Below the pieces are notes generated by a model. The model made no database searches. It was not told the DNA's origin and was given only the letters and a program-made list of their open reading frames with translations. This document shows, one piece after another, positions 44,935-54,826 of a DNA stretch of 64,000 nt (position 1 is its first letter; each line of letters begins with the position of its first letter). The stretch spans positions 620,001 through 684,000 of the forward strand of contig NZ_JAUTBA010000001.1 of the NCBI RefSeq assembly GCF_030818895.1, read 5' to 3'. Position numbers and translations under genes: made by a program. The DNA comes from Sphingobacterium zeae (GTDB lineage: Bacteria > Bacteroidota > Bacteroidia > Sphingobacteriales > Sphingobacteriaceae).

Positions 44935-47676
44935 CTAACGACGATTTTTCATCACCGATTTTCCGCCAAGACCCCGAATATGATAAGTGAAACTTAATAC
45001 CGCGTAGCGCGTTATGGCATTGGATTGCGAAACACGTACCCAAAGATCGTTGACCTGCTGATTGATATTTTTATTGTCATTAAATAGATCAAATACCGTG
45101 AGATTGATTTCAGCGTTCCTGCGCTTAAATAGTTTTTTGCCAACAGAAACGTTCCATAGCAAACTTGTTGTACTCGGTGAATTCAGGATACTACCATTGT
45201 AGAGGTAGTTGAACGTTGAATTGAGCGTCCAGGTTTTTAACAGGGTTAAAGCGATAGAATTACCGATGGTATGCTTATAGACTGAATAATTGGACTTCTC
45301 GGTCGCTGAGTTCTTGGAAAATGCTATATTTCCATTGTAATCCAATCCAATGATAACGTCTTTACTGAATGCTGTATTGACGCCAACGCGTTGACCCATT
45401 CCATATGTTTGCGCGTTGATCTTTTCGAGATTTAACAAAGTGTAATTCTGGTTGAAATACATATTGTTGTTCAGGTTTAAGTTGAGCTTCAACGGTTCAA
45501 AGCGATACCCAAGACTGTTCTGCCATTTCAGGTTATAAACTCCATCGAAGTTTTCTGGCCTGATATACTGTCCTCCTGGTCCCAATACGACGTCCTCCGT
45601 AATTGTGAATGCCGAATCTGTGGTGAAAATGGTGTTGGCGATTTTATGTTGAATGAAATCTGCTGTAAAATCAGAGGTGAAGCTTTTCCCCGTGCCCTTA
45701 TTGATTGATCTGAATTGCAAAACAAGGTTATGGTCATACTCCTGTTTGAGATTTGGGTTTCCGGAGCTGATACGAAGTGGGTTTTGATTGTCTATAAAAT
45801 CCTGCAATTGCTCGATTGAAGGTGTGTTTGTCTTTGTATTATACCGAAACTCAACCCGTGTGTCCTTATTGAAGTTATACTGGAAGTTCAGATTAGGCAG
45901 CAGACTGGTAAAGTGACTTTTTGTTGTCAGCGTATTGGGGAATAATTTGTCATTGACTTGCGCTGCAGTCTGATAATCTAAGCCAATCTGAAACCTTATG
46001 CTGTCTTTTTTGCTAAATAAGTAGGAGACACCACCGCTATGGTAGACAAAATCATTTCGAAATTCATTGGAAAGACGGTTTTTTAATTCCCCGAGCTGAC
46101 CTGTTTCAGCTAGGAATTCATAGGTCTTCCGGTCCGAATAACGTGCAGTATTCCGAAAAGTATAATTCCCCTGAACTCGGGAATATTTACCTAACATTTC
46201 TGTATAGGCAATTTTGGAACGAAAACCATTATTGTCACCAAGGGAATAATTTCTGTTGTTGACCGTATCGACCCGGCTGAATAGCCCATCTTTATAATAC
46301 GAGTTTAGCGCGAAATTTTCAGCATGGCTTTTATTGCTGCTAAATGAGCCATTGATATTAAAACTGATCGTGCGACCGGGTTTGTTAAGTCTTCGCATAT
46401 ACGTGAGGTCTCCGCCCCAGTTGAAATTTTCTACAAAGCTCTTATTCCTGCGGTCAGAACTATTTAGCATCTCGGCAAGATTTAATAAGGTATTGCCCGT
46501 GGAGCTACTGTTCCTGTCATTATTTTGATAGGAGAAATTAGGTTGAAAGTCCAGCTTTTGAATAGAATCTATCTTCCAGTTCGCGCGGACCGACAGCGCA
46601 TGGCTGTTGCTGTAAGTATTGTTAAATTGATTCTGGTTGTTGATTTGGTTGGCCCGGTTGCCTGCAGTATATTCTGTTTTGCTTTGGCTGAGTACATTGT
46701 TGTCGGTATAGTTGTAGGTGTAATTTGCATTGAAGTCCATCCGGTCATCAAAAAAACGGTCCAAATAATTAAACCCCGCATTGAAACGTGTGGTCACTCC
46801 CTGACCGGTGCGGCCTCTTGTGTTTCCGCGAGGGGCAAAACCATTGGGCTGATTGACATTGTTGGTATTAATGTCAATTGAATATTGCCGTTTAGGATTC
46901 ATTTTCGTTACCTGTGTATTGATGGCATATTTTCGGTCAGGACCTGCCCCCCCAGAGAGCTTACCGAAATAGGATTTTCTTTTATCGGGTTTGGTGACAA
47001 TATTGATCACTTTCATCCGTTTTCCATCATCAAAACCACTAAATTTCGCTTGTTCTGTTTTATCATCGATAATTTGGATCTTAGCAATAACATCGGCAGG
47101 AAGATTTTTCAACGCCACTTTAGGATCTGTGCTGAAAAACTCCCGACCATCAATAATAATCTTATTGACGGACTCACCCTGAGCTTTAACATTGCCATCG
47201 TCATCAATTTCAACCCCAGGAATCTGTTTGATCAATTCGTCGGCATCTGCAAAATCTTGTGTAACATATTTCTTCGTATCAAATTCGAGCGTATCTCCTC
47301 TAACCTGTATACTGCTCGCGGCGATACTGATTTCATCCAATACAATTTCAGTACTACTGAGTTTAAACGTAAGGTCAACGGTTTTACCAAGCAGCTTAAC
47401 GCGCCGAAGGTCTGTCGTATAGCCCATCGCTTGTGCTGTAACCAAATAGTCGCCGTCGGAAAGTTTGCTGCTGCTAAACTTCCCTAAAATATCTGTAGGA
47501 ACCTGAAATTTAATTGAATCTTTCACCGCGATGAACGTGATACTTGCAGCTTGGATAGGGCGTGATGTTCTATCATCCAGCAGCGTGCCCATAATATAGT
47601 GCTGGGCTAAGACATTTTTTCCCAATAACAACATACTGATCGCTAGGAGCGAGATAGTCCACAAGTTGATCTTCAT
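44935..47676 (-). CDS. Outer-membrane beta-barrel family protein (TonB-receptor-like)
   Basis: A 913-residue outer-membrane protein. The signal peptide ends in GKNVLAQ. Residues about 26-105 are a carboxypeptidase-regulatory-like beta-sandwich (GTLLDDRTSRPIQAASITFI). A plug-like region (about 125-225, with ELIKQIPGVEIDDDGNVKAQ and NKIIIDGREFF) precedes a large barrel with many aromatic Asn-rich strands. This is the OMP_b-brl_3 type rather than a classical SusC. No SusD partner is adjacent. Substrate unknown. A TATTTTTG box precedes it. Confidence 0.88.
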   Translation of the reverse strand: MKINLWTISLLAISMLLLGKNVLAQHYIMGTLLDDRTSRPIQAASITFIAVKDSIKFQVPTDILGKFSSSKLSDGDYLVTAQAMGYTTDLRRVKLLGKTVDLTFKLSSTEIVLDEISIAASSIQVRGDTLEFDTKKYVTQDFADADELIKQIPGVEIDDDGNVKAQGESVNKIIIDGREFFSTDPKVALKNLPADVIAKIQIIDDKTEQAKFSGFDDGKRMKVINIVTKPDKRKSYFGKLSGGAGPDRKYAINTQVTKMNPKRQYSIDINTNNVNQPNGFAPRGNTRGRTGQGVTTRFNAGFNYLDRFFDDRMDFNANYTYNYTDNNVLSQSKTEYTAGNRANQINNQNQFNNTYSNSHALSVRANWKIDSIQKLDFQPNFSYQNNDRNSSSTGNTLLNLAEMLNSSDRRNKSFVENFNWGGDLTYMRRLNKPGRTISFNINGSFSSNKSHAENFALNSYYKDGLFSRVDTVNNRNYSLGDNNGFRSKIAYTEMLGKYSRVQGNYTFRNTARYSDRKTYEFLAETGQLGELKNRLSNEFRNDFVYHSGGVSYLFSKKDSIRFQIGLDYQTAAQVNDKLFPNTLTTKSHFTSLLPNLNFQYNFNKDTRVEFRYNTKTNTPSIEQLQDFIDNQNPLRISSGNPNLKQEYDHNLVLQFRSINKGTGKSFTSDFTADFIQHKIANTIFTTDSAFTITEDVVLGPGGQYIRPENFDGVYNLKWQNSLGYRFEPLKLNLNLNNNMYFNQNYTLLNLEKINAQTYGMGQRVGVNTAFSKDVIIGLDYNGNIAFSKNSATEKSNYSVYKHTIGNSIALTLLKTWTLNSTFNYLYNGSILNSPSTTSLLWNVSVGKKLFKRRNAEINLTVFDLFNDNKNINQQVNDLWVRVSQSNAITRYAVLSFTYHIRGLGGKSVMKNRR

Positions 47677-47733
47677 TGATTGAACAGCGAATGTGTTTTA
47701 ATATTCGGTTAATGGTTACATAAATTGATTTGC

Positions 47734-47741
47734 CAAAAATA
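47734..47741 (-). promoter_or_regulatory. -7 element of the barrel gene (TATTTTTG)
   Basis: Minus-strand TATTTTTG matches TAnnTTTG, 57 bases before the ATG at 47676. Confidence 0.4.
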
Positions 47742-47808
47742 GGGTACTATTTGTTACGAATTATTATCATTTTGGTTACAATACCCCCAAGAGAATGGAA
47801 AGATTAGA

Positions 47809-47816
47809 TATATTTG
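47809..47816 (+). promoter_or_regulatory. -7 element of the TetR gene (TATATTTG)
   Basis: TATATTTG matches TAnnTTTG, 77 bases before the ATG at 47894. It shares the 217-base divergent region with the barrel gene. Confidence 0.4.
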
Positions 47817-47893
47817 CAGTGGAATTAAAAGTCAGCTAAACAAAACCGTATAGCAGATGTAGTGTTATAAGGTTTTGATAAAAGGAATAAAAG

Positions 47894-48436
47894 ATGAAAG
47901 AAAGTGTTTTGAGTAGAAAAGAGCGTATTATGAAAGAAGCATTGCTGCTTTTCTCAGATCAAGGCTATACGAATACCTCTACCAAAACGATTGCCCAAAA
48001 TGCTGGAGTTTCTGAAGCCTTGATCTTTAAACATTTTGGAAACAAAGATGCGTTGCTGGTTTATTTGATTAAATCAGGATATCGCAAAGTGCTTACCCAT
48101 CACCGCGGCATGATGACCTATCGTGAACCAAAAGAATTTCTGCGCACAATGATCAATCTCCCAAGTAAGCTGGTGAGTGCAGAACCCATATTTTGGCGAT
48201 TGCAGGAGCGTTTGTCTCATCATCCATTTTCAAAACAGCAGCATGAACAGTTTATGAAACCGGTTCAGCCCATTATTCATCGTGCTTTTAAAGAATTAGG
48301 TTATGAAAGTCCTGAGTTTGAAACCGAATTCTTATTGCTGATTATAGATACCTTATGGAAAAAAGAAGCTATCGGCGAATTGGAGAATACCATGGAACTG
48401 ACCCTGTTTTTAGAGAAAAAGTATAACCTGATTTAG
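47894..48436 (+). CDS. TetR/AcrR-family transcriptional regulator
   Basis: A 180-residue TetR-type regulator. The N-terminal helix-turn-helix (about 8-55) reads YTNTSTKTIAQNAGVSEALI then FKHFGNKDALL. The C-terminal ligand domain is divergent as expected. It is divergently oriented from the outer-membrane barrel gene with 217 bases between, so it may control that gene (inference); no operator palindrome is obvious. Single gene, with a weak GCGGTAA/TTGCCGC hairpin at about 48486-48503 downstream. Confidence 0.9.
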   Translation: MKESVLSRKERIMKEALLLFSDQGYTNTSTKTIAQNAGVSEALIFKHFGNKDALLVYLIKSGYRKVLTHHRGMMTYREPKEFLRTMINLPSKLVSAEPIFWRLQERLSHHPFSKQQHEQFMKPVQPIIHRAFKELGYESPEFETEFLLLIIDTLWKKEAIGELENTMELTLFLEKKYNLI

Positions 48437-48700
48437 CATACAAGATTCAGTGATTGGTTTTTGCCAAAGAACTGTTTCGTTAATCGCGGTAATCAATTGC
48501 CGCCCCGCGTTTTGCTCCCTTAATCCGTAGCGTCAGTACTTTTGCTGCCCCTTCCAAATCTTGAGAAGTTCTTTACAGCCAGTTATGTAATAAAAATGCC
48601 GTTTTATGCGTTTTTATATAAAAATATTGCAAAAACAATTTCTTATTCTCCAAAATAATAGCGTTCTTAGTACTTTTAAATACATTATACAAACTAATTT

Positions 48701-50407
48701 ATGTTCAAAAAATTCGGTCTGGCAATATTGGCACTAGTCGGCACAATTCCTTTTTTGAAAGCTCAGGATAAAAAAGATTTTGTGCGCTATATTAACTCTC
48801 AGCATGAATGGGTCGATTCGGTATTCAATACTTTGACCCCAAAAGAAAAAGTTGCTCAGTTATTTTTAGTTCGTGCACACACCAATCTGGGGCAAAAGTA
48901 TATTGACTCCGTCGCACAAGTGGTAAAAGACGAGCATTTGGGGGGACTGGTCGTATTTCAGGGCGGTCCAGTACGCCATGTGGAGATGTTTAATCGGTAT
49001 CAGTCACTAGCTAAGGTTCCTTTGATGATGACATTTGATGGCGAATGGGGTTTGGGTATGCGCATGCCGGATTCTACCTTGTCTTTCCCTTATCAAATGA
49101 CATTAGGCGCCGTGCAGGATAATAAGTTAATCTATCGTATGGGACGTGAGGTTGCCTTAGATTTCCATCGCATAGGGATGCATTTTAATTTTGCGCCCGA
49201 CGTAGATATCAACAATAACCCCAAAAACCCAGTAATAGGTATACGTTCTTTTGGTGATAATAAATATAATGTGACGCAAAAGGCAAAGGCTTATATGGAG
49301 GGTATGGTGGATGGCGGAATATTGGCTTCCATCAAACATTTCCCTGGCCATGGTGATACCGACGTGGATTCACATTACGATCTGCCGCAGCTTCCTTTTG
49401 ATAAAAAGCGATTGGATAGCCTTGAAATGTATCCTTTCAAAGAGTTGATCAAGGCTGGTGCTCCCGCTGTTATGGTGGCTCACATGAATATTCCGAGTTT
49501 GGATGACACTCCTAATATGCCATCCTCTATTTCCAAGAAAGTTGTTACCGATCTTTTACGCAATGAACTTGGCTTCAAAGGGCTAACGGTTACAGATGCA
49601 ATGGACATGAAAGGCGTGAAGAAATTTTTTCCAAACGGTGAAGCCGATGTACAGGCCATTATTGCAGGCCATGATTTACTTGAAGTGTCGGAAAATAGCA
49701 AACGCGCAATCGATTTAATAATAAAAGCGATTGAAGCGGGACGTATTTCCCAGGCCGATATTGATGCGCGCGTCAAAAGAGTGCTCGCCGCTAAATTATG
49801 GCTTGGTTTAGATAAATACCAGGCAACTGCTTTACAGAATCTATATAGTGATCTACACCGTGCCTCGGCAGTTCAGCTTATTGATGAACTTTCAGATGCA
49901 GCAATAACCGCATTGAATTCGACAGAAAAATTAAAGTCATTCAAGAAAGATTTACCCACCGCTATTATCAATATCGGAATCACCGCCAACCAAACTTTTC
50001 AAAATGAATTAGGAGCAGCGCTGACCAATGAAACACAATATTTCATCACCGATAGCATGAGTAAAGATGAGATTAAGCGTTTGACAAAAGAAATTAAAAA
50101 GCATAAGCAGTTTATTATCGCTGTACACGATACAAGACTTCGTCCGCGCCCAACGATGGTGTTGAATAAAGATGTGCAAGGGTTGATGAAGAAATTTGCA
50201 AAAAAATCAATCTTGACCTTATTCACTAACGCTTATGCATTAGATGGTTTTGAAGCTTCAAAAAAGGCGAAGACCATTTTGCTTGCCTATCAGAATGATG
50301 CATTCATGCAGAAAGCAGCAGTAAAAACGATTTTAGGGCAAAATATCCCTAAAGGCAAGCTCCCTGTCACAATTAATAAGAAATTTAAATACGGGCAGGG
50401 AAAATAA
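48701..50407 (+). CDS. Glycoside hydrolase family 3 protein (NagZ-like)
   Basis: A 568-residue GH3 enzyme, exported by a signal peptide (ILALVGTIPFLKAQ). The catalytic-loop motif of beta-N-acetylhexosaminidases, KHFPGHGDTDVDSHYDLP, and the nucleophile region VTDAMDMKGV are present, so the likely substrate is a GlcNAc-containing glycan such as peptidoglycan. The NagZ-type domain (about 40-370) is followed by a GH3 C-terminal-like domain. In many Bacteroidota this protein continues into a serine hydrolase domain at about 1000 residues; that part is absent here. Convergent with the GHL10 gene. Confidence 0.88.
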   Translation: MFKKFGLAILALVGTIPFLKAQDKKDFVRYINSQHEWVDSVFNTLTPKEKVAQLFLVRAHTNLGQKYIDSVAQVVKDEHLGGLVVFQGGPVRHVEMFNRYQSLAKVPLMMTFDGEWGLGMRMPDSTLSFPYQMTLGAVQDNKLIYRMGREVALDFHRIGMHFNFAPDVDINNNPKNPVIGIRSFGDNKYNVTQKAKAYMEGMVDGGILASIKHFPGHGDTDVDSHYDLPQLPFDKKRLDSLEMYPFKELIKAGAPAVMVAHMNIPSLDDTPNMPSSISKKVVTDLLRNELGFKGLTVTDAMDMKGVKKFFPNGEADVQAIIAGHDLLEVSENSKRAIDLIIKAIEAGRISQADIDARVKRVLAAKLWLGLDKYQATALQNLYSDLHRASAVQLIDELSDAAITALNSTEKLKSFKKDLPTAIINIGITANQTFQNELGAALTNETQYFITDSMSKDEIKRLTKEIKKHKQFIIAVHDTRLRPRPTMVLNKDVQGLMKKFAKKSILTLFTNAYALDGFEASKKAKTILLAYQNDAFMQKAAVKTILGQNIPKGKLPVTINKKFKYGQGK

Positions 50408-50426
50408 AGTTTATAGCATCACACCC

Positions 50427-50492
50427 AAAAGCGCCTCTTCCCAAAATGGTCTCCCTGCAAAGCAAAACCGTTTAGGAAGAGGTGTTTTTTTA
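50427..50492 (+). terminator. Terminator of the GH3 gene
   Basis: CGCCTCTTCC pairs with GGAAGAGGTG (one G-U) across a long loop, followed by a seven-T run. It lies between the convergent GH3 and GHL10 genes. Confidence 0.65.
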
Positions 50493-50501
50493 AGGGTTGG
50501 T

Positions 50502-52049
50502 TTAATTCTCTTCGATGGCTGTCCTACTATCAGACGGCTTACTTTCATTTTTCATTCGGTCTATTGCCGTCACGACATATTTATACTGTTGGTGCGGTTT
50601 GATGTCGTCATCGGTATACTGAAGCTTATCTCCGTCAAAGGTGATAAAAATAATTTTTCCCGGATCCTGGATACCGACTTTTTCATCGAGGTTGAATCGA
50701 TAGATTACATAACCATAGGCAGACTCCCCATCGCTTGCCATATCTGGCTTTTGCCAAAATAGGGTGTTCATTTTAGCATTGGGCGATTTTTTCACTAAAA
50801 GACCAAAAGGTGCATTCGGTGGAATACTGTCTAGCCAAGGCATCGCAGGCGGTAAAGCAGGGCTTCGGTATAGGTCATTCCGCATAGAGTCCTGCAACCC
50901 AGCAAGGTTATCAGTAAGCGATTTGGAACTAAAATAAATACTTCCTTCCACATTGTGTTCCTCCCTTAAGTGGCGTACCTGTCTCGGAATTTGGCTTCGG
51001 TCTGTCCACCCGATCTTATTTTCGTTAACACGGTAAGCTCCATGGCCCACATAAAAATGGCGGCCATAGGTGTGTTTCTGCCACCAGTCAACTAAGATCT
51101 CATACGCCGCTGCTCGATTTTTGAAAGGAAAGTAGATCTGCGGATTGATATAATCAATCCAGCCTTCCTGCATCCATTTGACGCCATCAGCATATAACTC
51201 CCGATAAGCACTCAGCCCACGGGTCTCCGAGCCAGCACTATTGTTTTCTTTGTTGTCCCATACACCACAAGGACTGATACCGTATTTGACATAGGGCTTT
51301 ACTTTTTTGATAGCAACACCAAGATCGCGTACCAACAGGTTGACGTTGTTGCGTCGCCAGTCGTCAATTTTTTCAATCCCATTATTATATTGACCAAAAG
51401 TAATCTGATCCGGTACGGGTGTATTTCTGTTATCAGGATAGGGGTAAAAATAGTCATCGAAGTGGACTCCGTCTACATCGTAGTTCTTAACCACATCCAT
51501 AATCACATCAATTATATATTTACGTACTTCAGGAATCCCCGGATTGAAAAGTTTTTTACCGGCATAAGTGAAGAACCATTCAGGGTGACGCTTGGTAATA
51601 TGGTCTTCCGAAAAATGAGCGGGATTTAACGTAGTTGAAGCACGATATGGATTGAACCAGGCATGAAGTTCCATTCCTCTCTTGTGTGCCTCATTGATTG
51701 CAAATTCCAAAGGATCATAAAATGGAGAAGGAGCCAATCCCTGTTTTCCGGTTAAGTATCTACTCCAAAGCTCTCTGCCTTTTGCATAGAAGGCGTCTGC
51801 CGCAGGACGCACTTGCAGAATAATCGCATTCAGTCCCGCACTACGATGTTGGTCCAGCAAATCGATGAATTCCTGTTTTTGCTTTGCAACATTATTGCCA
51901 GCTTTCACGGAGGGCCAGTCTATGTTACCTATCGTGGCAACCCATACACCGCGAAACTCCCGCTTAGGGAGCAGCTGAGAATGCGATCTAATCGAAAAGA
52001 AACAAATAAAAAATGTAAAAAAAGAATATAAAACTGTTTTTCCCGTCAT
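50502..52049 (-). CDS. Family 10-like glycosyl hydrolase (GHL10/DigH-type)
   Basis: A 515-residue protein from MTGKTVLYSFFTFF with a signal peptide ending near RSHSQ. The GHL10 domain (about 30-340) has REFRGVWVATIGNIDWP, LNAIILQVRPAADAFY, HAWFNPYRAS, VDGVHFDDYFYP and INPQIYFPF. E. coli DigH of this family cleaves denuded peptidoglycan strands. A fibronectin III-like C-terminal part (about 420-510) follows. The frame extends to a TTG at 52070, but that codon is inside a TATCTTTG promoter box, so the ATG at 52049 is preferred. Confidence 0.88.
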   Translation of the reverse strand: MTGKTVLYSFFTFFICFFSIRSHSQLLPKREFRGVWVATIGNIDWPSVKAGNNVAKQKQEFIDLLDQHRSAGLNAIILQVRPAADAFYAKGRELWSRYLTGKQGLAPSPFYDPLEFAINEAHKRGMELHAWFNPYRASTTLNPAHFSEDHITKRHPEWFFTYAGKKLFNPGIPEVRKYIIDVIMDVVKNYDVDGVHFDDYFYPYPDNRNTPVPDQITFGQYNNGIEKIDDWRRNNVNLLVRDLGVAIKKVKPYVKYGISPCGVWDNKENNSAGSETRGLSAYRELYADGVKWMQEGWIDYINPQIYFPFKNRAAAYEILVDWWQKHTYGRHFYVGHGAYRVNENKIGWTDRSQIPRQVRHLREEHNVEGSIYFSSKSLTDNLAGLQDSMRNDLYRSPALPPAMPWLDSIPPNAPFGLLVKKSPNAKMNTLFWQKPDMASDGESAYGYVIYRFNLDEKVGIQDPGKIIFITFDGDKLQYTDDDIKPHQQYKYVVTAIDRMKNESKPSDSRTAIEEN

Positions 52050-52067
52050 CCTATAAATTATAGCCAA

Positions 52068-52075
52068 CAAAGATA
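52068..52075 (-). promoter_or_regulatory. -7 element of the GHL10 gene (TATCTTTG)
   Basis: Minus-strand TATCTTTG, an exact consensus match, ends 18 bases before the ATG at 52049 and overlaps the alternative TTG start. Confidence 0.5.
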
Positions 52076-52263
52076 GGGAAGCATTTCTTACTTTTTCGCT
52101 AAAAAATGTAAGATGTTTGTTGGATACTTGCTAAAAGAACGTGAGCTTGGTTTTCAAATTGATAATAATGCAATTGCAGGTAACATTGTACTTTATTTGT
52201 ACTAATTTAGATGCGGTTTTTAATAAAGCATGACTTGATCGGCTGACCGCAATAAAAAAAATT

Positions 52264-53691
52264 ATGAGCAAAGAACAAATATCCGTTTTTGATATGTTTA
52301 AGATTGGTATAGGACCCTCTAGTTCGCATACCTTAGGACCGTGGCGTGCGGCGCAGCAATTTACCGCTGTGCTCAAGTCAAATGGTGTATTAAACGAGGT
52401 CGAACAGGTTAAAATTTTGCTTTATGGTTCTTTAGCTAAGACGGGGGCTGGGCACGGTACTGATATTGCTGTTCTATTAGGATTGAGCGGAGATGATCCC
52501 GTTACCTTTGATGTTAATCAAGTTACGCCTAAAGTGGACCATATCAAGGCAAGCGGTAAACTCCAAGTCGCTGGGGAACGAACCATTCCATTTTCCTACC
52601 CAGAAGATTTACTTTTTTTATATGCTGAAAGCTTGCCTTTTCATCCGAATGCTGTTACTTTTCAGGCTTTTCTATCCAATGGGAAAGCAATTAGTGAAAC
52701 CTATTATTCTATAGGTGGCGGTTTTGTCGTGCAAGAAAATGACACCGAAGGTGTTTTATCGGAAGTAGACCTTCCATTTCCTGTAGATACTGCACAGGAA
52801 CTCCTGCATTGGACGATGAAAACCGGATTGAAAATTTCCGAGCTGGTCCTCGAAAATGAATGTGCATGGCGTGAAGAAAGCGAAACGCTGGCGGGGGTAT
52901 TAACTATTTATCAAACGATACAGGAGTGTATCTACCGGGGCTGCCATACAGGAGGGACATTGCCCGGAGGATTAAATGTCGAACGTAGAGCGGCTAAGCT
53001 AAATAAAAAATTAATGCAGGGGCGTACCTATCAGGATTATACGTCTTGGGTTGGCGCAATTCGCGAAGGAGGGCAAAACTTTCAATATATTCTGGATTGG
53101 GTAAGTTGTTTTGCACTTGCCGTCAATGAAGAAAACGCCTCTTTCGGACGTGTGGTGACAGCTCCTACTAACGGCGCATCAGGTGTTATCCCGGCTGTAT
53201 TGCAGTATTATATCACATTCCACGACGGAATGCGTGAAAATAAAATTATACAGTTTATCCTTACAGCATCTGAAATTGGTTCAATTTTTAAGAAAAATGC
53301 AACTATTTCTGCTGCAATGGGAGGCTGTCAGGCAGAGATCGGCGTTTCCTCGGCCATGGCTGCCGGAGCGTTGACCGAAGTGCTGGGTGGATCGCAGCGG
53401 CAGGTGCTAATGGCTGCCGAGATTGCTATGGAGCATCATCTTGGATTGACATGCGATCCAATCGGTGGGTTGGTTCAGATCCCATGTATTGAACGCAATA
53501 CGATGGGGGCTATTAAAGCGATAACTGCAGCACAGTTAGCGTTACAATCGAATCCGGATAAAGCAAAGGTTAGTTTGGATACTGTGGTTAAAACGATGTG
53601 GGAGACGGCTCTTGATATGAACGCTAAATATAAAGAAACAGCCGATGGCGGACTGGCCGTCAATATTCCTTTGAGTTTGCCGGAATGTTAA
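52264..53691 (+). CDS. sdaA: L-serine ammonia-lyase, single-chain iron-sulfur type
   Basis: A 475-residue L-serine dehydratase converting serine to pyruvate and ammonia. The beta-domain start [17 protein letters not shown] is followed by the alpha domain with [17 protein letters not shown] and the cluster cysteines in [19 protein letters not shown] and QIPCIERN. The two domains that are separate alpha/beta chains in Gram-positives are fused. Single gene. It would counterbalance the serine-forming SerB fusion. Confidence 0.94.
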   Translation: MSKEQISVFDMFKIGIGPSSSHTLGPWRAAQQFTAVLKSNGVLNEVEQVKILLYGSLAKTGAGHGTDIAVLLGLSGDDPVTFDVNQVTPKVDHIKASGKLQVAGERTIPFSYPEDLLFLYAESLPFHPNAVTFQAFLSNGKAISETYYSIGGGFVVQENDTEGVLSEVDLPFPVDTAQELLHWTMKTGLKISELVLENECAWREESETLAGVLTIYQTIQECIYRGCHTGGTLPGGLNVERRAAKLNKKLMQGRTYQDYTSWVGAIREGGQNFQYILDWVSCFALAVNEENASFGRVVTAPTNGASGVIPAVLQYYITFHDGMRENKIIQFILTASEIGSIFKKNATISAAMGGCQAEIGVSSAMAAGALTEVLGGSQRQVLMAAEIAMEHHLGLTCDPIGGLVQIPCIERNTMGAIKAITAAQLALQSNPDKAKVSLDTVVKTMWETALDMNAKYKETADGGLAVNIPLSLPEC

Positions 53692-53694
53692 TGA

Positions 53695-53726
53695 TTGTCT
53701 GAGTCTTTTTGTTTTTTGTATCTTTG
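53695..53726 (+). promoter_or_regulatory. Promoter of the MBL hydrolase gene
   Basis: TTG (53695-53697), 21 bases, TATCTTTG (53719-53726), a full consensus match 37 bases before the ATG at 53764. It starts directly after the sdaA stop. Confidence 0.6.
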
Positions 53727-53763
53727 AGGCGATAATATATATTCTTAAAAATAAATTCTACGA

Positions 53764-54576
53764 ATGAAATATTGCGCAATCGCCTCCGGAAGTAATGGGA
53801 ACTGTTATTATGTCGCTAAAGACGATTCTGCCATTTTGATAGATGCTGGTATCAACAGTAAACATATTCACCTTCGGATGTATAATTTGGGTATTTTACC
53901 CACGCAGATCAAAGCAATTTTCATTACACACGAGCATTCTGATCATATAAGGGGGCTATCCGTATTCGCTAAAAAGTATAATCTACCGGTTTATATCACT
54001 AAAGGTAGTTATGAGGGTACCAGGTTGCAACTTCCATCTCATTTGGTACATATCATAAGTCACGATGAAGTTGTTGAAATAGGAGGGCTCAAAGTGTATG
54101 GTATTCCCAAATATCACGATGCCAAAGAACCGTGCAGCTTTCTTGTTTCGGATGGCACATACAATATTGGTATATTGACCGATATAGGGCGGCCCTGTGA
54201 AAATGTACAACATGTTATCCAGCATTCGGATGTATTGCTTCTGGAATCAAATTATGATGAAGATATGTTGCGGATAGGCCGATATTCCTATTTTCTTAAA
54301 AACAGGATTAGTAGTGGATGGGGCCATCTTTCAAATCGGGTTGCCGTTGAACTGTTTAATGCCCATAAAACAAAACGTCTTAAACATCTTATTCTTACTC
54401 ACCTCTCCGGTGAAAACAATACGGTTGATCTTGTACAGCAAACTTTCGAACCGCATTGCGAACGCATCAAGCTCCATGTCGCAACACGATATCAGGAAAC
54501 TGAATTGTTCGATCTGAAACATGTGCTCGAACAACATTTAGCTGCGTTTTCAATGCCTGTGGCTCTTTCTTCTTAA
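53764..54576 (+). CDS. MBL-fold metallohydrolase (YycJ/WalJ-like)
   Basis: A 270-residue metallo-beta-lactamase-fold hydrolase. ASGSNGNCYYV opens the fold, the metal motif is THEHSDH, and further ligands are in YHDAKEPCSF, LTDIG and LESNYD. The start pattern SGSxGNC is typical of YycJ/WalJ, a 5'-exonuclease-like group linked to DNA repair and cell-wall control in Firmicutes. Role here is inferred only from family. Single gene with its own promoter. Confidence 0.9.
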   Translation: MKYCAIASGSNGNCYYVAKDDSAILIDAGINSKHIHLRMYNLGILPTQIKAIFITHEHSDHIRGLSVFAKKYNLPVYITKGSYEGTRLQLPSHLVHIISHDEVVEIGGLKVYGIPKYHDAKEPCSFLVSDGTYNIGILTDIGRPCENVQHVIQHSDVLLLESNYDEDMLRIGRYSYFLKNRISSGWGHLSNRVAVELFNAHKTKRLKHLILTHLSGENNTVDLVQQTFEPHCERIKLHVATRYQETELFDLKHVLEQHLAAFSMPVALSS

Positions 54577-54647
54577 ACTTTAACTCCATTCGCTTCGCAG
54601 TTTTTCTTAACCCAAGAAGATAAAATACTGTAAAATAAAAAATATAC

Positions 54648-54677
54648 TTGATTTAAAAAGATTTCCTGTTATATTTG
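54648..54677 (+). promoter_or_regulatory. Promoter of the siderophore-uptake operon
   Basis: TTG (54648-54650), 19 bases, TATATTTG (54670-54677), a full consensus match. Transcription should start near 54684, leaving a leader of about 270 nt before the first ATG at 54955. Confidence 0.65.
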
Positions 54678-54731
54678 CTCTGTTTTTAATCAGTCTAAAT
54701 TACATCGGTGTAATAAAAGACGGCTAACAAA

Positions 54732-54826
54732 TACCATGCAATAGACGGCAATCTATTACATGGTACAAATCTACATACAGCGGCAACTGCATGTAGGTGA
54801 CTGAAACAGTATGCTGTATCAGTTAC
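54732..54826 (+). ncRNA. Structured 5' leader with three successive hairpins
   Basis: Three stems follow each other in the leader. Hairpin 1: 54732-54744 with 54753-54765 (13 bp, one A-C mismatch), loop ACGGCAAT. Hairpin 2: 54771-54780 with 54787-54796 (10 bp, one A-C mismatch), loop CGGCAA. Hairpin 3: 54797-54809 with 54814-54826 (13 bp, one G-U, one A-A mismatch). The first two loops share CGGCAA, and GACGGC occurs once more just upstream. It does not fit a riboswitch class I know. The rest of the 378-base gap holds only the promoter. Confidence 0.5.

Noticed and set aside
46885-47487. A 200-codon plus-strand frame inside the outer-membrane barrel gene
   Set aside because: Antisense shadow of a well-supported 913-residue protein with signal peptide and plug motifs.
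52113-52205. A 30-codon plus-strand frame (MFVGYLLKERELGF...) before sdaA
   Set aside because: Protein-like at a glance, but there is no ribosome-binding site, family or coupling to sdaA.
54760-54804. A 14-codon upstream frame (MVQIYIQRQLHVGD) in the siderophore leader
   Set aside because: It overlaps hairpins 1 to 3 and has no ribosome-binding site; the stem structure explains the sequence better.
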